DNA from: Spiroplasma endosymbiont of Diplazon laetatorius
GTDB lineage: Bacteria; Bacillota_I; Bacilli_A; Mycoplasmatales; Mycoplasmataceae
DNA length: 64,000 nucleotides
Assembly: GCF_964019625.1 (NCBI RefSeq)
Contig: NZ_OZ026458.1
Span: 310,001 to 374,000, forward strand
Reading direction: 5' to 3'
This document shows, piece by piece, positions 36,344 through 47,918 of the stretch. Both the position numbers and the translations under genes were made by a program. The notes beneath the pieces are model-generated. The model saw only the letters and a list, made by a program, of their open reading frames with translations, had not been told where the DNA came from and ran no database searches. Within the stretch, counting starts at the first letter, position 1. The number at the start of each line of letters is the position of its first letter.

Positions 36344-38764
36344 TTTTTTTATAGAGTTAACTTTTCAAGAAGATTCATTAACTTCCAATACAATGTTTAT
36401 TTCATAAGTAAATTTTTCATTTGAGAAGGGGTTTGTATAAACTGTTTTATAAGTTATTGATTGTCTGTCGTTTGGCTTATCAATATTATCTTGTGTTATT
36501 AATTTAGTTTTAAAGTTTTTATCTTGGATCAATGGTTTATAAACCTTATTAATAACTTCATCATTAATTTTTTTAATATCGTTAAAACCTCTTGAAATAT
36601 CATCAAAAGAGTTTCAAATGATTGAATCATCAATAATTTCTTCAAAACCAGCTAAAAATGAAACTTCTCTAAACTTATTCATGTTTTGATTACCATTTGA
36701 ATCATAATCAGTTCCTAATGCATACATAGCAGCTTTAGTTCCTTTAATATTTAAATTTTCAGGTTTATTTTGATCTTTTGATATTATTAAACCTCTACGT
36801 TTAGAAGAAACAATAAAAGCTTGTAATGCATTGTAAGTACCTTTTTCATTGGTGCTTCCTTCTTTAAATTGTACTAATTTACCTTTACTTTGATATCACA
36901 AAGTATAGTTAATATTGTCTATTTCACTTGAAATAATTGAAATACCATTTTTTAACTTATCTCCTTTTTGACAAACAGCACCAGATATAGAATTATAGAT
37001 TAAGTCTAGAATATCTGATATTTTCGTTTTTTCACCTATTTCGGTGTTAAATAAAGAATATAAACTCGTTTGTAGTCCAAATAAATCTTTAAATAAAGTG
37101 GAATCTTTATCTCATATTGCATTAAATAATTTTTTTAATTGAAAAGTTGTGTTATCACTCACTTTTAAATCTATTTCAATAAACCCTGATAAAATCTCTA
37201 AAACTTTATTTAAACCACTAAAATCAGAGTTATTACCCAATCCATCTGTTATAACTCATCTAAATAAGTTACCAACTTGATCCGGTCCTATAACTTTGGC
37301 AACAGATCATTTTTGCCAAATAGCTACTCCTTTACCAATACCATACACCAGAGATGAGTAATTGTTTTTTTCGTTTCCAATAACTGAAGAAGACAATTTA
37401 GTAAATAAAGAAAAGGCATTTATTTTTTCGTCTATATTTGTGGGTTTTTTACCTGAGTTGAATAATAGATAAAACAGCTTTTGAGCTTGTTTACCATTAT
37501 AGTTAGTTGTTGTATTTGTTATTGCTATTAAGTTTTTTAATAATATTTTTGTACTAAATGGGTTTTCTTGCATACTTTTTTTATTTAGTTCTTCTATGAA
37601 AGCATTATTATCTTTTTGATCACTAAATAAATTATCATCGTTTTTTGGAGAAAAATCTGTGAAATCAACACTTGACATGTATTTCAATAAAGAACTTATA
37701 ACAAATAAAATATCCACTATATTTTCTGGTTCGCTTATAATTGAAGTTAATATGGCTGTAAAATTAAGATCATTAAAGTTTGTTCCAAACTTTTGTAAGA
37801 AAACTCCTATAATATCTCCTAAATCTTTATCAAAATTTCTTGATAAACCTGTATATAAGGAGTTATTATCTATTATTTTATCGTTCTGCCCAGAAGATCT
37901 TGCAAATATATTATTAACTCTTTTTAAAGATGCATTTAATATAGATTGTCCTGTTAACTCTTGTGCTGGCTTATCTAATGTTAAAACAGAGTTTATTAAT
38001 AAATCAAAAACTTGTTCCATACCATTTGCTTTAAATTCTTTTAAAAAGTTACCTATTCATTTTGTAATTTCTGAAGTATTTTTTTCTTTTATGGCATTTT
38101 CAAATTCTGAATTAAACAAGTTTTTCAATAGTGAATAAAAAGAGTTTGATTCTTGTAAGAAAACTAGTGTTTTTGATAAAGGATCACTTATTTTATCAAT
38201 TAACTTTATAAAAGGTGCTATTTTTTTGCTATCTAGAGACTGAGTTAAATCATCTGAAAGATTTAAACTTGGCAATAATCCCTCTATCAAACCAGAAATG
38301 CTGGGGTGTAGACCTCCATTAGTTTTTAAAGCACTTACCAATAATACAAAAGTGCTAGAAAAACTATCAATTGAACTCACTGGAGCTTTAACTTCATTGG
38401 TCAAAAAGTTATTATTCATTTGGTTTATTGATTCTCTGTTTAAGTTTTGGTCTTCAAAATAAGTTTCTTTAAGTTGGTTTAAAGTAGAGTGTTTATCTGT
38501 TTTAAATTTAGGTATGATATCAGATGCTTTGGAGTTACCTATTAGGTTATTTAAAAAATTAGAATCATATGCAAGTGTCTTATCTTTTCCTTGACTTGCA
38601 TTTTGAATCATGGTCCCTCTTAATAGTGCAGAAGAAATATCAATTAAATTTTTTACCTTATTTTTTATTGATTGAGACTTATAGTTTACCATACTGCAAG
38701 AGGCAACACTAAAAGTGGATGCTGTTAAAGAAACGGCCCCCAAAAAAGTTAATAATTTTTTCAT
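36338..38764 (-). CDS. large lipoprotein B, 808 aa, paralog of A
   Basis: Signal peptide MKKLLTFLG with lipobox SVASC (Cys23). Colinear with lipoprotein A: LRGTMIQNASQ, LHPSISGLIEGLLPSLNLS, TKAAMYALGTDYDSNGNQ and YKPLIQDKNFKTK match blocks of A in the same order, but identity between blocks is modest, so the duplication is old. One Trp here is a rare TGG (37316-37318). GGGGGA precedes the start. It is divergent from the giant permease gene across a 158-base gap. Confidence 0.88.
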
Positions 38765-38862
38765 TTTTATCCCCCGATATGTTTTATTATATTTTTTATT
38801 TGTGATAAAATTCTTTTGGAATATTAAAGGTTTTTTTCTTTTTCAAATAAAAATGAAAGAGA

Positions 38863-38889
38863 TTGAAAAAAAAAAAAAAAAACTATAAT
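38863..38889 (+). promoter_or_regulatory. permease promoter with a 17-A spacer, possible phase switch
   Basis: -35 TTGAAA (38863-38868) and perfect -10 TATAAT (38884-38889) are separated by 15 bases that are 14 A plus one C; the whole A-run is 17 (38866-38882). Slippage of one or two bases would bring the spacer to or away from the optimal 17. This is the same architecture as the variable lipoprotein promoters of Mycoplasma hyorhinis. Boxes and run are seen; switching is inferred. Confidence 0.8.
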
Positions 38890-38922
38890 ATATGTTTATT
38901 TCTAGTCGGGGAATTAAAAGAA

Positions 38923-41900
38923 ATGAAAAAGTCAATATTTTTATATTTAAAACAAGGGATAAAAGGGGTCCTGCGATTTAAAATACAATTTATAGTAATT
39001 GTTATTTTAAGTTTTTTAGCAACATTCATTTTGAGTGTTTCTTTGTCGTCAACAAATAGATTAAGTAATGATTATGATCAAACAATGTCAAAAATGGATA
39101 AGTTTGATTTTATAAACGAAAAAACAGTAGGTTTAAATTCTTCTGATGAAGTTTCTACATACATTTATTCAAGCATGGATGTAATCAATAACCAGTTTAA
39201 TTATGTTCACAATAGTGAAGATCCTTCAAATGAAATAACTAATAAAGCAATTGAAGCAAATCACAACTTAGTTCTTTTAGAAGATAACAAAGATTATCCT
39301 GATACATTTATATCAAAAACTTTTAGAGATTCTGAAGTTCAACTTAAGTTTTTAAATATGATAAGTGATTTTAACTTTTTTTACAGCATTTTTAGATATG
39401 AATATAATGAGTTAACTGAACAAACAAATTGAGATCCTTATTGAGATAATTTAGGAGACCCTGAATGAACTTCTTGAAATTATGTCCAAAACGGTAAATG
39501 AGGAGCAAATTCAAATCATGGTTATGACGAAGCTGAAGATGGTTTTGGTACAATAGGTAGATTTTATATTCCTACTTTAGAAAAACTTAAACAAAATTAC
39601 TTAAATGATTTATTTAATGAGCAAGATACTCCTGCTTATGTAAAAAATACTCTTTTTTGAAAACTAAAAGAAGAAGGTTCGATAGATAAAGAACAATTGG
39701 AAAAAACTAAACTTACAGACAATGATGACAGAAATATCTATAGCAGATATTTATATTTCTCATTGGAAGGAATTCTTAGACAATTAATAAGACAATCTAT
39801 TGAGTATCCTGCTTTCTGAATAAACCAAGCTATTAAGTCTTCAGAATCAAAAGATTTGGACTCTGTTGTTTCGGAATTTAATAAAATAAGTGTAGAAGAA
39901 AATATTGGATTTAAATGAGTTTTTAAAGATGATACTGAAAATATAAAAAAATATGCAACTACAATTTTTGCTTGAATTTTTGGTATAGATATAAATAGTG
40001 ATGTTAATGGATATACAATAGATGAGGAAATCAAAAACAAATTCCTAATTAATGAAGAGAACAAAGCTTGAAAAAATTCTTTAGATTTAAGTGTCTCATA
40101 TTCAAAAGGAGACTTTCTTAAAAACAAAAGTGAAGTTTTTGCTAAGGGTATGCGTGGAAGTCTTTCTCAAATAACAGCAAATATTAACGAAAAAGGTCTT
40201 GTTAAAAATTATGGTAAAACTTTTGGAGCTGATTTTTTAAGACATTATAATGGTAAATCATTAGAAAGAAGTTTAGATTATGCTACTAAGTTTTCATATT
40301 TAAACAACTACGATAAAGAATTTAATTACTCTAGCATAAAAACTCTACACGCTTTCTTCTTAAGATATAAAATATTGGCTGATGCTTTTGGTTTTGATTA
40401 TGATGTTAGGGGTGAAGCCTACTACACAGATAATGTGGAAGAAGTTACTTATAGAATTATTGATATTGATCAAAATACAGATGCTTTAAAAAATTTAACC
40501 CTTTATTCAGGTAATATGCCTAGAACAAGAAATGAAATTCTTATCGGTCAACAATTTGCAACATCAAACAAATATAAAATAGGTGAAAATATAAAAATTG
40601 GGGGAGGTAACTTTGTAATTTCTGGATTTGCATCAGAACCGCTTTCTTATTACCCAATGGTTGATACAAATAACCCATTACCAAATAGTAAAAAATCAGC
40701 AATAGTTTATGCAAATAATTATGTAATGAGTCAAATAGAAAGTCGTGCTTATCAAAAAAATATAACTAAAATATTTTATAATTTTCTAACTACAAAAGAA
40801 GGTGAAGAAAAAATAGGTATTCAAAAAACCAAAGAGTACAACTCATATTTATTTTCTAATGTGGAAGACTTTTACAATCACTATAATTTTATAAATAATG
40901 GTAGAAACTTTAAAAAGTCTTCAGTGGATGATTATAAGGACTTTGAATCAAGTGTGTTTAAATTAAATTGACAAATAGCTCCATTAATAATTGGTGTTTT
41001 TAAAATATTGTCATATATATTTTGTTTAATAATTTTTGCAATAACAATAATTGCAACGGTTGTTGCTGTTAAAAAAACAGTAGAACTTAACTCTGGTGAA
41101 ATAGGTATATTAAAAGCTATGGGTGCGAGAAACTCTGAGATCTCTTTATCATACATTTCTTATGGTATAGTTGTAATGCTTTTTACAGCCCCGTTGGCAT
41201 GAATAACGGGGTCTGTAATTCAAGAGTTTATAACAAAGGTATTTTTCCAATTTAGTTCAGGTAAATCAAGTATTTTATATTTTGATGCCTTATCATTGGT
41301 CATATCAATATCTGTCTTTGGTTTATTATTATGCTTTATTTCTTTCTTTACTGCTTATAGAGTGGTTAAGAGACCAACAATTGAAATAATGAATAAAAAA
41401 GAAAATGTAAAAAGAATTGAATGATTAGATAAAATGAAAAATTATATAATTCGAAATAAGAAATTCTCTAGTCGATTTAGTTTTGAACTTGCTGTTTCTG
41501 GTTTTTCAAAAACCATGCTTACTTCTTCTACTGTTTTCTTTGCAGCATTCTTTGTTTCATTTGGTCTTACAATTCCTGGGATTGTCCAAAATGTTGTGGG
41601 TAGTTATTATAAAAATGTAAACTATTCTAATTCTTATGAAAATATAGATTTAATAGGTAATGCTCCATTAGCAAAAACAACAATCGCTCCAACAAAATAC
41701 ATTGATAAATATGAAGAAAATCTAATCGATAGTAAAGATATATTTGGAAACGGTATTTCTCAAATATCTAAAAATATTTCTGATTTTGCAGCAAATCCAG
41801 ATAATTCTGCAATACCACAGTTACTTTTAACAGAGAAAAATGGTTTAATAAGTCCTGAATGAACATATGAAACTATGCTTGGTTATAACTCTATGAATAA

Positions 41901-44121
41901 TTCTTTATTAGCCTCTATATCAAGTATTTTGGGTAATAATATTGCTCAATTATTAGGTAAAGGTATATCTGTTTCGGATATTCAAAAAATGTTAGAATGA
42001 AAAATTCACTTTAATGACTATTCTGATTTTGCTTCAAGAAAAAAAGATATAGATGATGTCTCTCAATTATTAACTGATGGTTTACCAGCTATACTTACAA
42101 GTTTTATAGAAGGTTCAAGTGTTAGTGAAGGTAATTGAAAAGAACAAATTGTAGATATAATTATTTCACAAACACCACCATACATAAAACAATATGTTAC
42201 TAGAACAGAAAATAGATTGAATAACTTTCAATTTGGTTGAGAAATAAGTAAATATATACCTGGTGTAGACAACTTCTATACTAAACTTGATATAGAAAAT
42301 AATGATAAAAGAAAATTTACTATAACAGGTTTAGATCAAACTCAAAACGCTTATAAAATAGATGACTATTTAAGACATACGGTTTTCACAAACGACTATC
42401 AAGCTAATATTTTGAAAAAAATATTAAAAGGTGACAACAATATATCCCAAGAGGAACTTGATGATGTCAATAATTTTTATGATAAAAATACAAAAACATT
42501 AAACATTCCTGTAATAGCAAATCAACAAACTGACTTTGATTTGGATTCAAAATGAGATATTTTAAATAACCCTTCAATAAATAAAAGTAGACTTGTTATA
42601 AGGGACGGTTCTGTTGATATACCAAATGAAGCATGAATGTATAATGATGAAGATTGAATGAAATATAATAAGAACTATAAAAATAATACAAGTGATTATT
42701 TTATGGAAATGAGTAACCTTTCAGCTTCAAAATTCACTTATGCACCAATTTTTGATAAAAATAATAATTTGATGGATAACTCTTATGGTTTCTATAACAT
42801 TGATAGAAAAATCACAAAACAGGGAGAAGAATTAGATTTAACTATTAGACCTTATTATTCATTTGATAATATAAATCTTTTAATACCAAGTGCTTATAAA
42901 GGTTCTTTCCAAGAATTAATTTCTAAGGGAAATAAAAATAAAGAAAACCTGTGATATCAAGCAGAAGTTTCAAGTACTGAAGTTCCAGAAGTTACAAAAA
43001 AAGCATGATCTAAAATTGATAATAGTTTTGCTGATTCAAGTTATTTCTCTATTAAACCGTATTCAATGTATTTTGATCCTAGAAATAATTACGAAAAAGA
43101 AGATCAAAACCTATCTGGAAAGGCCGTTGAAAATATAACTGCAGCAAATGAAACTTTTTTTGGTAGAAATTTAAGGGATTCTAATGGACCAATAGCTTTT
43201 GGTACAAAAGAACTAAATTGAATTAATAAAAACCCAAATTTAGATAAGATTCAATTTAAAAAAGTAGGTCAAATAGATGTTTATGGAAGTTCTTTAATAA
43301 TTGGTGATCAAAGTATTATGAACATTTTGAATGGTTATGATATTTCTAAATACACACCATTTAACTTTATATATGAAGATAAAAGTGTTCCTTCAAAAAG
43401 TTATTCAAAAGATGGAGTAACAATTCAAACTTTTGATTATATTGATCCATTAAAATATTTAGAAGAAGATGGAGAAAGTTTTAATAAAGACTTAATATTT
43501 GGTGAAACAGATTTTGAAAAAAGCATCAGACCAAGTCAGTGGTACAACGGTGTTCTTTCTAATTCTTCTGAACCGCTTTTTATAACAACTCAAGCTTCTT
43601 TCTCAAGAATTATGAAGTCTGGTTTTGAAGCTGTTAATACACCAATGTATGGAGATTCTGGACTAGAGATAAGTTCAACAAAATTATTGGGACAACAAAA
43701 AGCAATGATAAATCAAATGTCTGCAATAGTACTTTCTATAGCAACTATTGCAATATCTTTATTGGTCATAATAATAATATTAACAATAACACTTATAAAT
43801 GATTTATATGTAAATCAGTATAGGAAGTTTATGGTTGTTATGAAATCGTTAGGATATTCTAATAGAAACATTATTCTATATACATTTGGTGTAGTAACTC
43901 TTCTTTCAACAATATCTTATATTGTTGGAGTGGTTCTAAATTTCACTGTAATATATATTTTATTCTCTATTATAAGTAAAAATTATGGTTCTATGCCTTT
44001 TGGATTCACTTGATGAACTCCTATTATAGCTATAATATTGGTATTTGGTTCTTTCTTTGCATCAATTGCAATTACAACAAGAAAAATAAGAAAAGAATCA
44101 CCTTCAATTCTTATGAGATAA
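38923..44121 (+). CDS. giant FtsX/MacB-like permease, 1732 aa
   Basis: One frame without TAA or TAG from 38923 to 44121, with many TGA (Trp) and one TGG (43540-43542). Topology by eye: membrane helix at about 18-42, a large outside domain (about 45-680), three or four helices in about 690-890 (including KKTVELNSGEIGILKAMGARNSEI, the FtsX-type loop), a second large outside domain (about 900-1590), and three helices at about 1595-1720 with FMVVMKSLGYSNRNI. This is the duplicated FtsX arrangement. No ATPase gene is adjacent. GGGGA lies about 10 bases before the ATG. Confidence 0.88.
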
Positions 44122-44123
44122 TA

Positions 44124-44153
44124 AAAATAACTACTATAGTAGTTATTTTTTTA
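44124..44153 (+). terminator. intrinsic terminator after the permease
   Basis: AATAACTACT / AGTAGTTATT, 10-bp stem, then TTTTTT. Confidence 0.85.
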
Positions 44154-44194
44154 TGCCCTCTATATGAATAAACCTTTAAAATTCTTTTAAAAAT

Positions 44195-44204
44195 GTGATA
44201 TAAT
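44195..44204 (+). promoter_or_regulatory. promoter of the 44233 gene
   Basis: -10 TATAAT at 44199-44204, preceded by TGTGA, 28 bases before the start; no good -35. Confidence 0.55.
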
Positions 44205-44232
44205 TTTATCAAACAATGAAGGAGCTTTAATA

Positions 44233-44760
44233 ATGAGTGAAAAAGTATACCAATTAAATTCTGATCAAATCGGAGTAGTAAATTTCCCAGAACCTTGATT
44301 CCTAGCACACTTTGAAGTAGAAGGGGAATTAGAACCAGTTCAAATTTTCTTTCCATCATTAGCTGAAGGAGTGCAAAAATTTGCAACTTTCTTTGAAGAA
44401 AAAGTTATAAACCACTGATTATCACAAGGTGCAGAAGGTGAAAGAAAAATTAGAGAGTTAAGAGATTACTTATTAACTACTTGACTAAATCCTGGAGTTG
44501 AAACTATGAGAGAAGCTATGTTTCAAACTTATGGTTACCCAGAATTTAGAGAAAAAACTGGAAAAGAATTAATTGAAAATGGTTATGACTTCTTAGGAGT
44601 AACTATTGGACACATTTGTTTAAGATTTAATAAAAATCATTTCTACTTCAAGGGACTACACGTTTCAGGAAGAACAGTTGATAAAATGTTAGCAGTTAAC
44701 TTTTGATCAAAAGTTAAACAAGAAGCTATGAACGATATTGGAACTACAATATTTAAATAA
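44233..44760 (+). CDS. hypothetical protein, 175 aa
   Basis: A compact soluble protein, rich in Trp (TGA) and aromatic residues: EPWFLAHFEVEGELEPVQIF, then a helical middle (GERKIRELRDYLLTTWLNPG) and a basic end. No signal peptide, no membrane segment. Monocistronic, between two terminators. AAGGAGC lies before the ATG. I recognise no family. Confidence 0.78.
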
Positions 44761-44762
44761 TC

Positions 44763-44789
44763 AAAAAACTCACGTAAGTGAGTTTTTTA
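44763..44789. terminator. bidirectional terminator
   Basis: AAAAAACTCAC / GTGAGTTTTTT, 11-bp stem with GTAA loop between convergent genes. Confidence 0.9.
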
Positions 44790-45209
44790 TTTTAATATTT
44801 TAATTAAGTCATTTTGTTTTATATTAAGGAATTTATTCATGTTATTTGCCAATACATAAATTGCAGCGGCTTTTTCGTAATGTTTTGTCATTTTGTTTGG
44901 TTTAAAGTTTGAATATGTTTCAATTACTTGATTTTTTATATCACAAAAAACTATATCTACATTTTCTTTAAAACCAAATGAATTAAAGCCTCTAGAGTAA
45001 ACTAATCTAAATCCGTTTTCTGAAGAGAATTTTTCCTTGAATATAAGAGAACTGAATTTATTAAAAGGACTTCTAACTGTTCTTATATTAATGTCTAAAA
45101 CATCTTGATTATGAATAAGTTTTGCAGAATAGTCCTCTTTAAAAAGATCTTTACTTTTATTTTTTTTGAATATTTTTGCAAAATTAATTATTTTTCTTAT
45201 TGAAAGCAT
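44787..45209 (-). CDS. small protein, possibly DUF192-like, 140 aa
   Basis: The pattern LDINIRTVRSPFNKFSSLIFKEKF, GFKENVDIVFCDIKNQVIETYSN and KFLNIKQNDLIKIL resembles DUF192 proteins in order and spacing, but the resemblance is by eye. No signal peptide is evident; residues 1-15 are basic and hydrophobic. AGGTGA lies before the start. It diverges from the DJ-1-like gene. Confidence 0.65.
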   Translation of the reverse strand: MLSIRKIINFAKIFKKNKSKDLFKEDYSAKLIHNQDVLDINIRTVRSPFNKFSSLIFKEKFSSENGFRLVYSRGFNSFGFKENVDIVFCDIKNQVIETYSNFKPNKMTKHYEKAAAIYVLANNMNKFLNIKQNDLIKILK

Positions 45210-45226
45210 TCAAATCACCTAGAAAT

Positions 45227-45253
45227 ATTATATCTAAAAAATAGTAGTATAAT
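45227..45253. promoter_or_regulatory. divergent -10 boxes
   Basis: TATAAT on the minus strand (45227-45232) and on the plus strand (45248-45253), 15 bases apart; they serve the DUF192-like gene and the DJ-1-like gene respectively. Confidence 0.6.
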
Positions 45254-45277
45254 ATTAAAAAGAAAAGAGGAATAAAT

Positions 45278-45853
45278 ATGGCAAAAGTCGCTATTTTTGT
45301 TGCTAACGGTTTTGAAGATACTGAAGTTGTAGCAACTGTTGATGTTCTAAGAAGAGCAGAGAAGTTATTTGCTGGAAGTTTTCCAGTTGTTGATATCGTT
45401 TCAATAAATGATTCTAAACAAGTTAAAGGTGCTTGAAATATACAATTAACAGCAGATAAGTTAATTAATGAAATTAACTTTGCTGATTATGATTGTTTAG
45501 TATTACCGGGTGGAAGAGTTGGAGTAGATCATTTAAAAGAAAATGAAACTCTAATGAATGCTGTTGAAAAACACGCAAAAGAAAACAAAGTGGTTGCAGC
45601 TATTTGTGCAGCTCCTGAAATACTAGGTAAATTAGGATTAGTTGATGGAATAGAAGTTACTCACTATCCAGGATGTACAGCAGACTTAGATAAGGCTATT
45701 AAAAAACCTCAAATGTCAGCTATAGCAGATAAAAATATTATTACAGGTAGTTCAATTGGAGGGGCACTACAATTTGCTTTACAAATAGTAGATCACTTTA
45801 CTTCAACAGAACAAATGTTAGAATTACACGAAACATTAGTATTTAATTATTAA
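45278..45853 (+). CDS. DJ-1/PfpI family protein
   Basis: A 191-residue member of the glutamine-amidotransferase-like DJ-1 superfamily. VAIFVANGFEDTEVVATVDVLRRA carries the conserved Glu, VLPGG is the strand-loop, and the nucleophile elbow is AAICAAPEIL with Cys110. Such proteins have been linked to glyoxalase, deglycase or stress functions; the activity here is not predictable. AAGAGG precedes the ATG. Confidence 0.9.
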
Positions 45854-45857
45854 AAAA

Positions 45858-45885
45858 TTGTATTTTTATTTTTATTAGTTATAAT
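45858..45885 (+). promoter_or_regulatory. promoter of the nusA operon
   Basis: -35 TTGTAT (45858-45863), 16-base spacer, -10 TATAAT (45880-45885). Confidence 0.65.
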
Positions 45886-45902
45886 AAAAGAGTCATATTT
45901 GT

Positions 45903-45947
45903 AAAAGAAGGCGCAAGTCTTCTTTTCTATTTGTTAAAACGAAATAG
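45903..45947 (+). promoter_or_regulatory. nusA leader with two hairpins
   Basis: AAAAGAAG / CTTCTTTT (8 bp, loop GCGCAAGT) is followed at once by CTATTT / AAATAG (loop 9), within the roughly 90-base leader. The first is followed by only a few T, so it is not a good terminator. It may be a processing or protein-binding site. Confidence 0.5.
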
Positions 45948-45981
45948 GCAATTATTAAATTAAACAGGAGGAATAGAAGCC

Positions 45982-47325
45982 ATGATAGATGGTGCACAAT
46001 TATTAGATGCGATTTATGAAATCGTACAAGATAAAAAAATTGATAAAGAAATTATTTTAGAAGGAATTAGAGAAGGTTTTCAAAAAGCTTATGAAAAATT
46101 CTTTGATCCAGAAGCTATTGTTAGAGTTGATATTGACCAAAACACAGGTCAAATCAAAGTATTTAAAGAATTAACAGTTGTTCAAAAAATTGAAGATGAA
46201 TGATTGGAAATTGGTTTAAATCAAGCTAAAGAACAATACGGAGAAAATGTTTCAATCGGAGACAACGTTTATGAACCAGTTGAATTTACAATGGAATTCT
46301 CAAAACTAGCAGTAATGCAAGTTGGGCAAATCATTAAACAAAAAATTCGTGAAGGTGAAAAAAATAAAATATACCAAGAATTCTTAACAAAAAACCATGA
46401 AATTGTTGGAGGGTTTGTAAAAGATGTAACTGAAACTAGTTATTTAGTTGATGTTGAAGGTTCAATTATTCCAATTTGAAATAAAAAAATGATTCCAGGA
46501 GAAGATTTTGATATTGATCAAAGAATTACTTTCTATATTGAAGAAGTTTCAAAAGACAATAAACACTCACAAATTCAAGCTTCAAGAATTCACCCTGAAT
46601 TCTTAACAAGATTAATGGAAACAGAAGTTCCTGAAATATCAGAAGGAATTGTTGAAGTTAAATCTGTTGCTAGAGAACCAGGACACAGAGCTAAAATTGC
46701 TGTTTACTCACACGAAGAGGGAGTAGATCCAATTGGAAGTTGTGTTGGAGCATCAGGAAGCAGAATTAAAAATGTTACTAAAGAGTTAAATGGTGAAAAA
46801 ATTGATGTAGTTTTATGAAATGAAGATCCAAAAACATTTGTAATGAACTCATTGGCACCAGTTAAAGTTATTAGTATTGATATCGATGAAGAAAACAATG
46901 AATGTTTCATCGTTGTACCAAACGAACAATTATCATTAGCTATTGGTAAAAAAGGTATGGCAGCAAGATTAGTTGCAAACTTAGTTAATATGAAAATTAA
47001 CATTTTCTCATTAGATAGTGCAAAAGAAAAAGAAATTGAAATCAAATGAAATGGAAACATTGATGAAGCTGAGTTAAACAACCCAGAATTCTTAAACAAA
47101 GTTAACAAAAGAAGAGAAAAAACAGCAGGAAACTATGTAAAAGAAAACAATCCAGTTAAAAAAGAGGTTGAAGAAGAAATAGTATTTGTTGAAGAAACTT
47201 CTTCAATTGATGAAATTCAAGCATCAATTGCAGCATTTGAAAGCTTAAGTGAAGATGACAGTACTTTTGAATTTGAAGAAAGTATCGGTAGTGATGAAGA
47301 TTACGATTCATACTACCAAGACTAA
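45982..47325 (+). CDS. nusA: transcription factor NusA
   Basis: A 447-residue elongation/termination factor. The N-terminal RNA-polymerase-binding domain (AQLLDAIYEIVQDKKIDKE), an S1 domain (about 130-200) and two KH domains (DPIGSCVGASGSRI; LAIGKKGMAARLVANL) are visible. An acidic C-terminal tail follows, ending EDYDSYYQD. rimP, which precedes nusA in many bacteria, is not upstream here. First gene of nusA-ylxR-ylxQ-infB-rbfA. AGGAGG lies before the ATG. Confidence 0.96.
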
Positions 47326-47333
47326 TTTCTAAA

Positions 47334-47603
47334 ATGAACAAAGACGTAAATCTTAGAAAAGATGCTGCATCTGGTAAGATGTATCCAAAAATAGAATTAA
47401 TCAGAATTGTTAGAAATAAAGATGGTGAAGTTTTTATTGATAATACAAAAAAAGCTAATGGTAGAGGAGCTTATATAAGACCCACACTTGAAGCTGTTCA
47501 AAAAGTTAAAAAAACTAGAGTTTTAGAAAGACATTTAAAAACTAGTTTAGACAGCGATTTTTACGAAAAACTTCTAGAAGAGGTAAAATCAAATTGGGAC
47601 TAG
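47334..47603 (+). CDS. ylxR: YlxR (DUF448) RNA-binding protein
   Basis: An 89-residue basic protein with the YlxR signature KIELIRIVR and NGRGAYIRP. YlxR in Firmicutes binds RNA and has been linked to RNase P. The N-terminal Cys usually found in this family is not present. It contains a rare TGG Trp (47595-47597) that overlaps the TTG start of ylxQ. Confidence 0.88.
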   Translation: MNKDVNLRKDAASGKMYPKIELIRIVRNKDGEVFIDNTKKANGRGAYIRPTLEAVQKVKKTRVLERHLKTSLDSDFYEKLLEEVKSNWD

Positions 47604-47902
47604 ATTTAGATAAATTATTAGGCTCATTAGGAATGATTTCATCTGCTGGAAAACTTATTTATGGTGAAAAACTTTTTGATCAAATAAAACAAAGCAAAAT
47701 AAAAATAGTATTAACTAGCTCAGATATGGGCCCATCTCAATTGAAAAAAATAAATGATAAAGCTAATTTTTATAATGTAAGAATTATTAATGGTTTATTT
47801 GATTCTCAAAGATTAAATAAAGCCATTGGAAGAACCAACGTTAAAAGCGTAGGGGTTAGTGATGAAAATTTTGTAAAGTTACTTTTAAAAAACGTCGAAT
47901 AA
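47594..47902 (+). CDS. ylxQ: L7Ae-like protein YlxQ
   Basis: A 102-residue kink-turn RNA-binding protein. LLGSLGMISSAGKLIYGE opens the L7Ae/YlxQ fold, with IKIVLTSSDMGPSQLKKI next. The TTG start at 47594 is chosen because AGAGG precedes it and the first residues match the family; it overlaps ylxR by 10 bases. Usual position between ylxR and infB. Confidence 0.87.
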   Translation: MGLDLDKLLGSLGMISSAGKLIYGEKLFDQIKQSKIKIVLTSSDMGPSQLKKINDKANFYNVRIINGLFDSQRLNKAIGRTNVKSVGVSDENFVKLLLKNVE

Positions 47903-47918
47903 GAGAGGAGATGTAGTT

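Noticed and set aside
33742-38764. One split lipoprotein gene instead of two
   Set aside because: Each has its own signal peptide, lipobox, ribosome site and stop, and they are paralogous over the full length.
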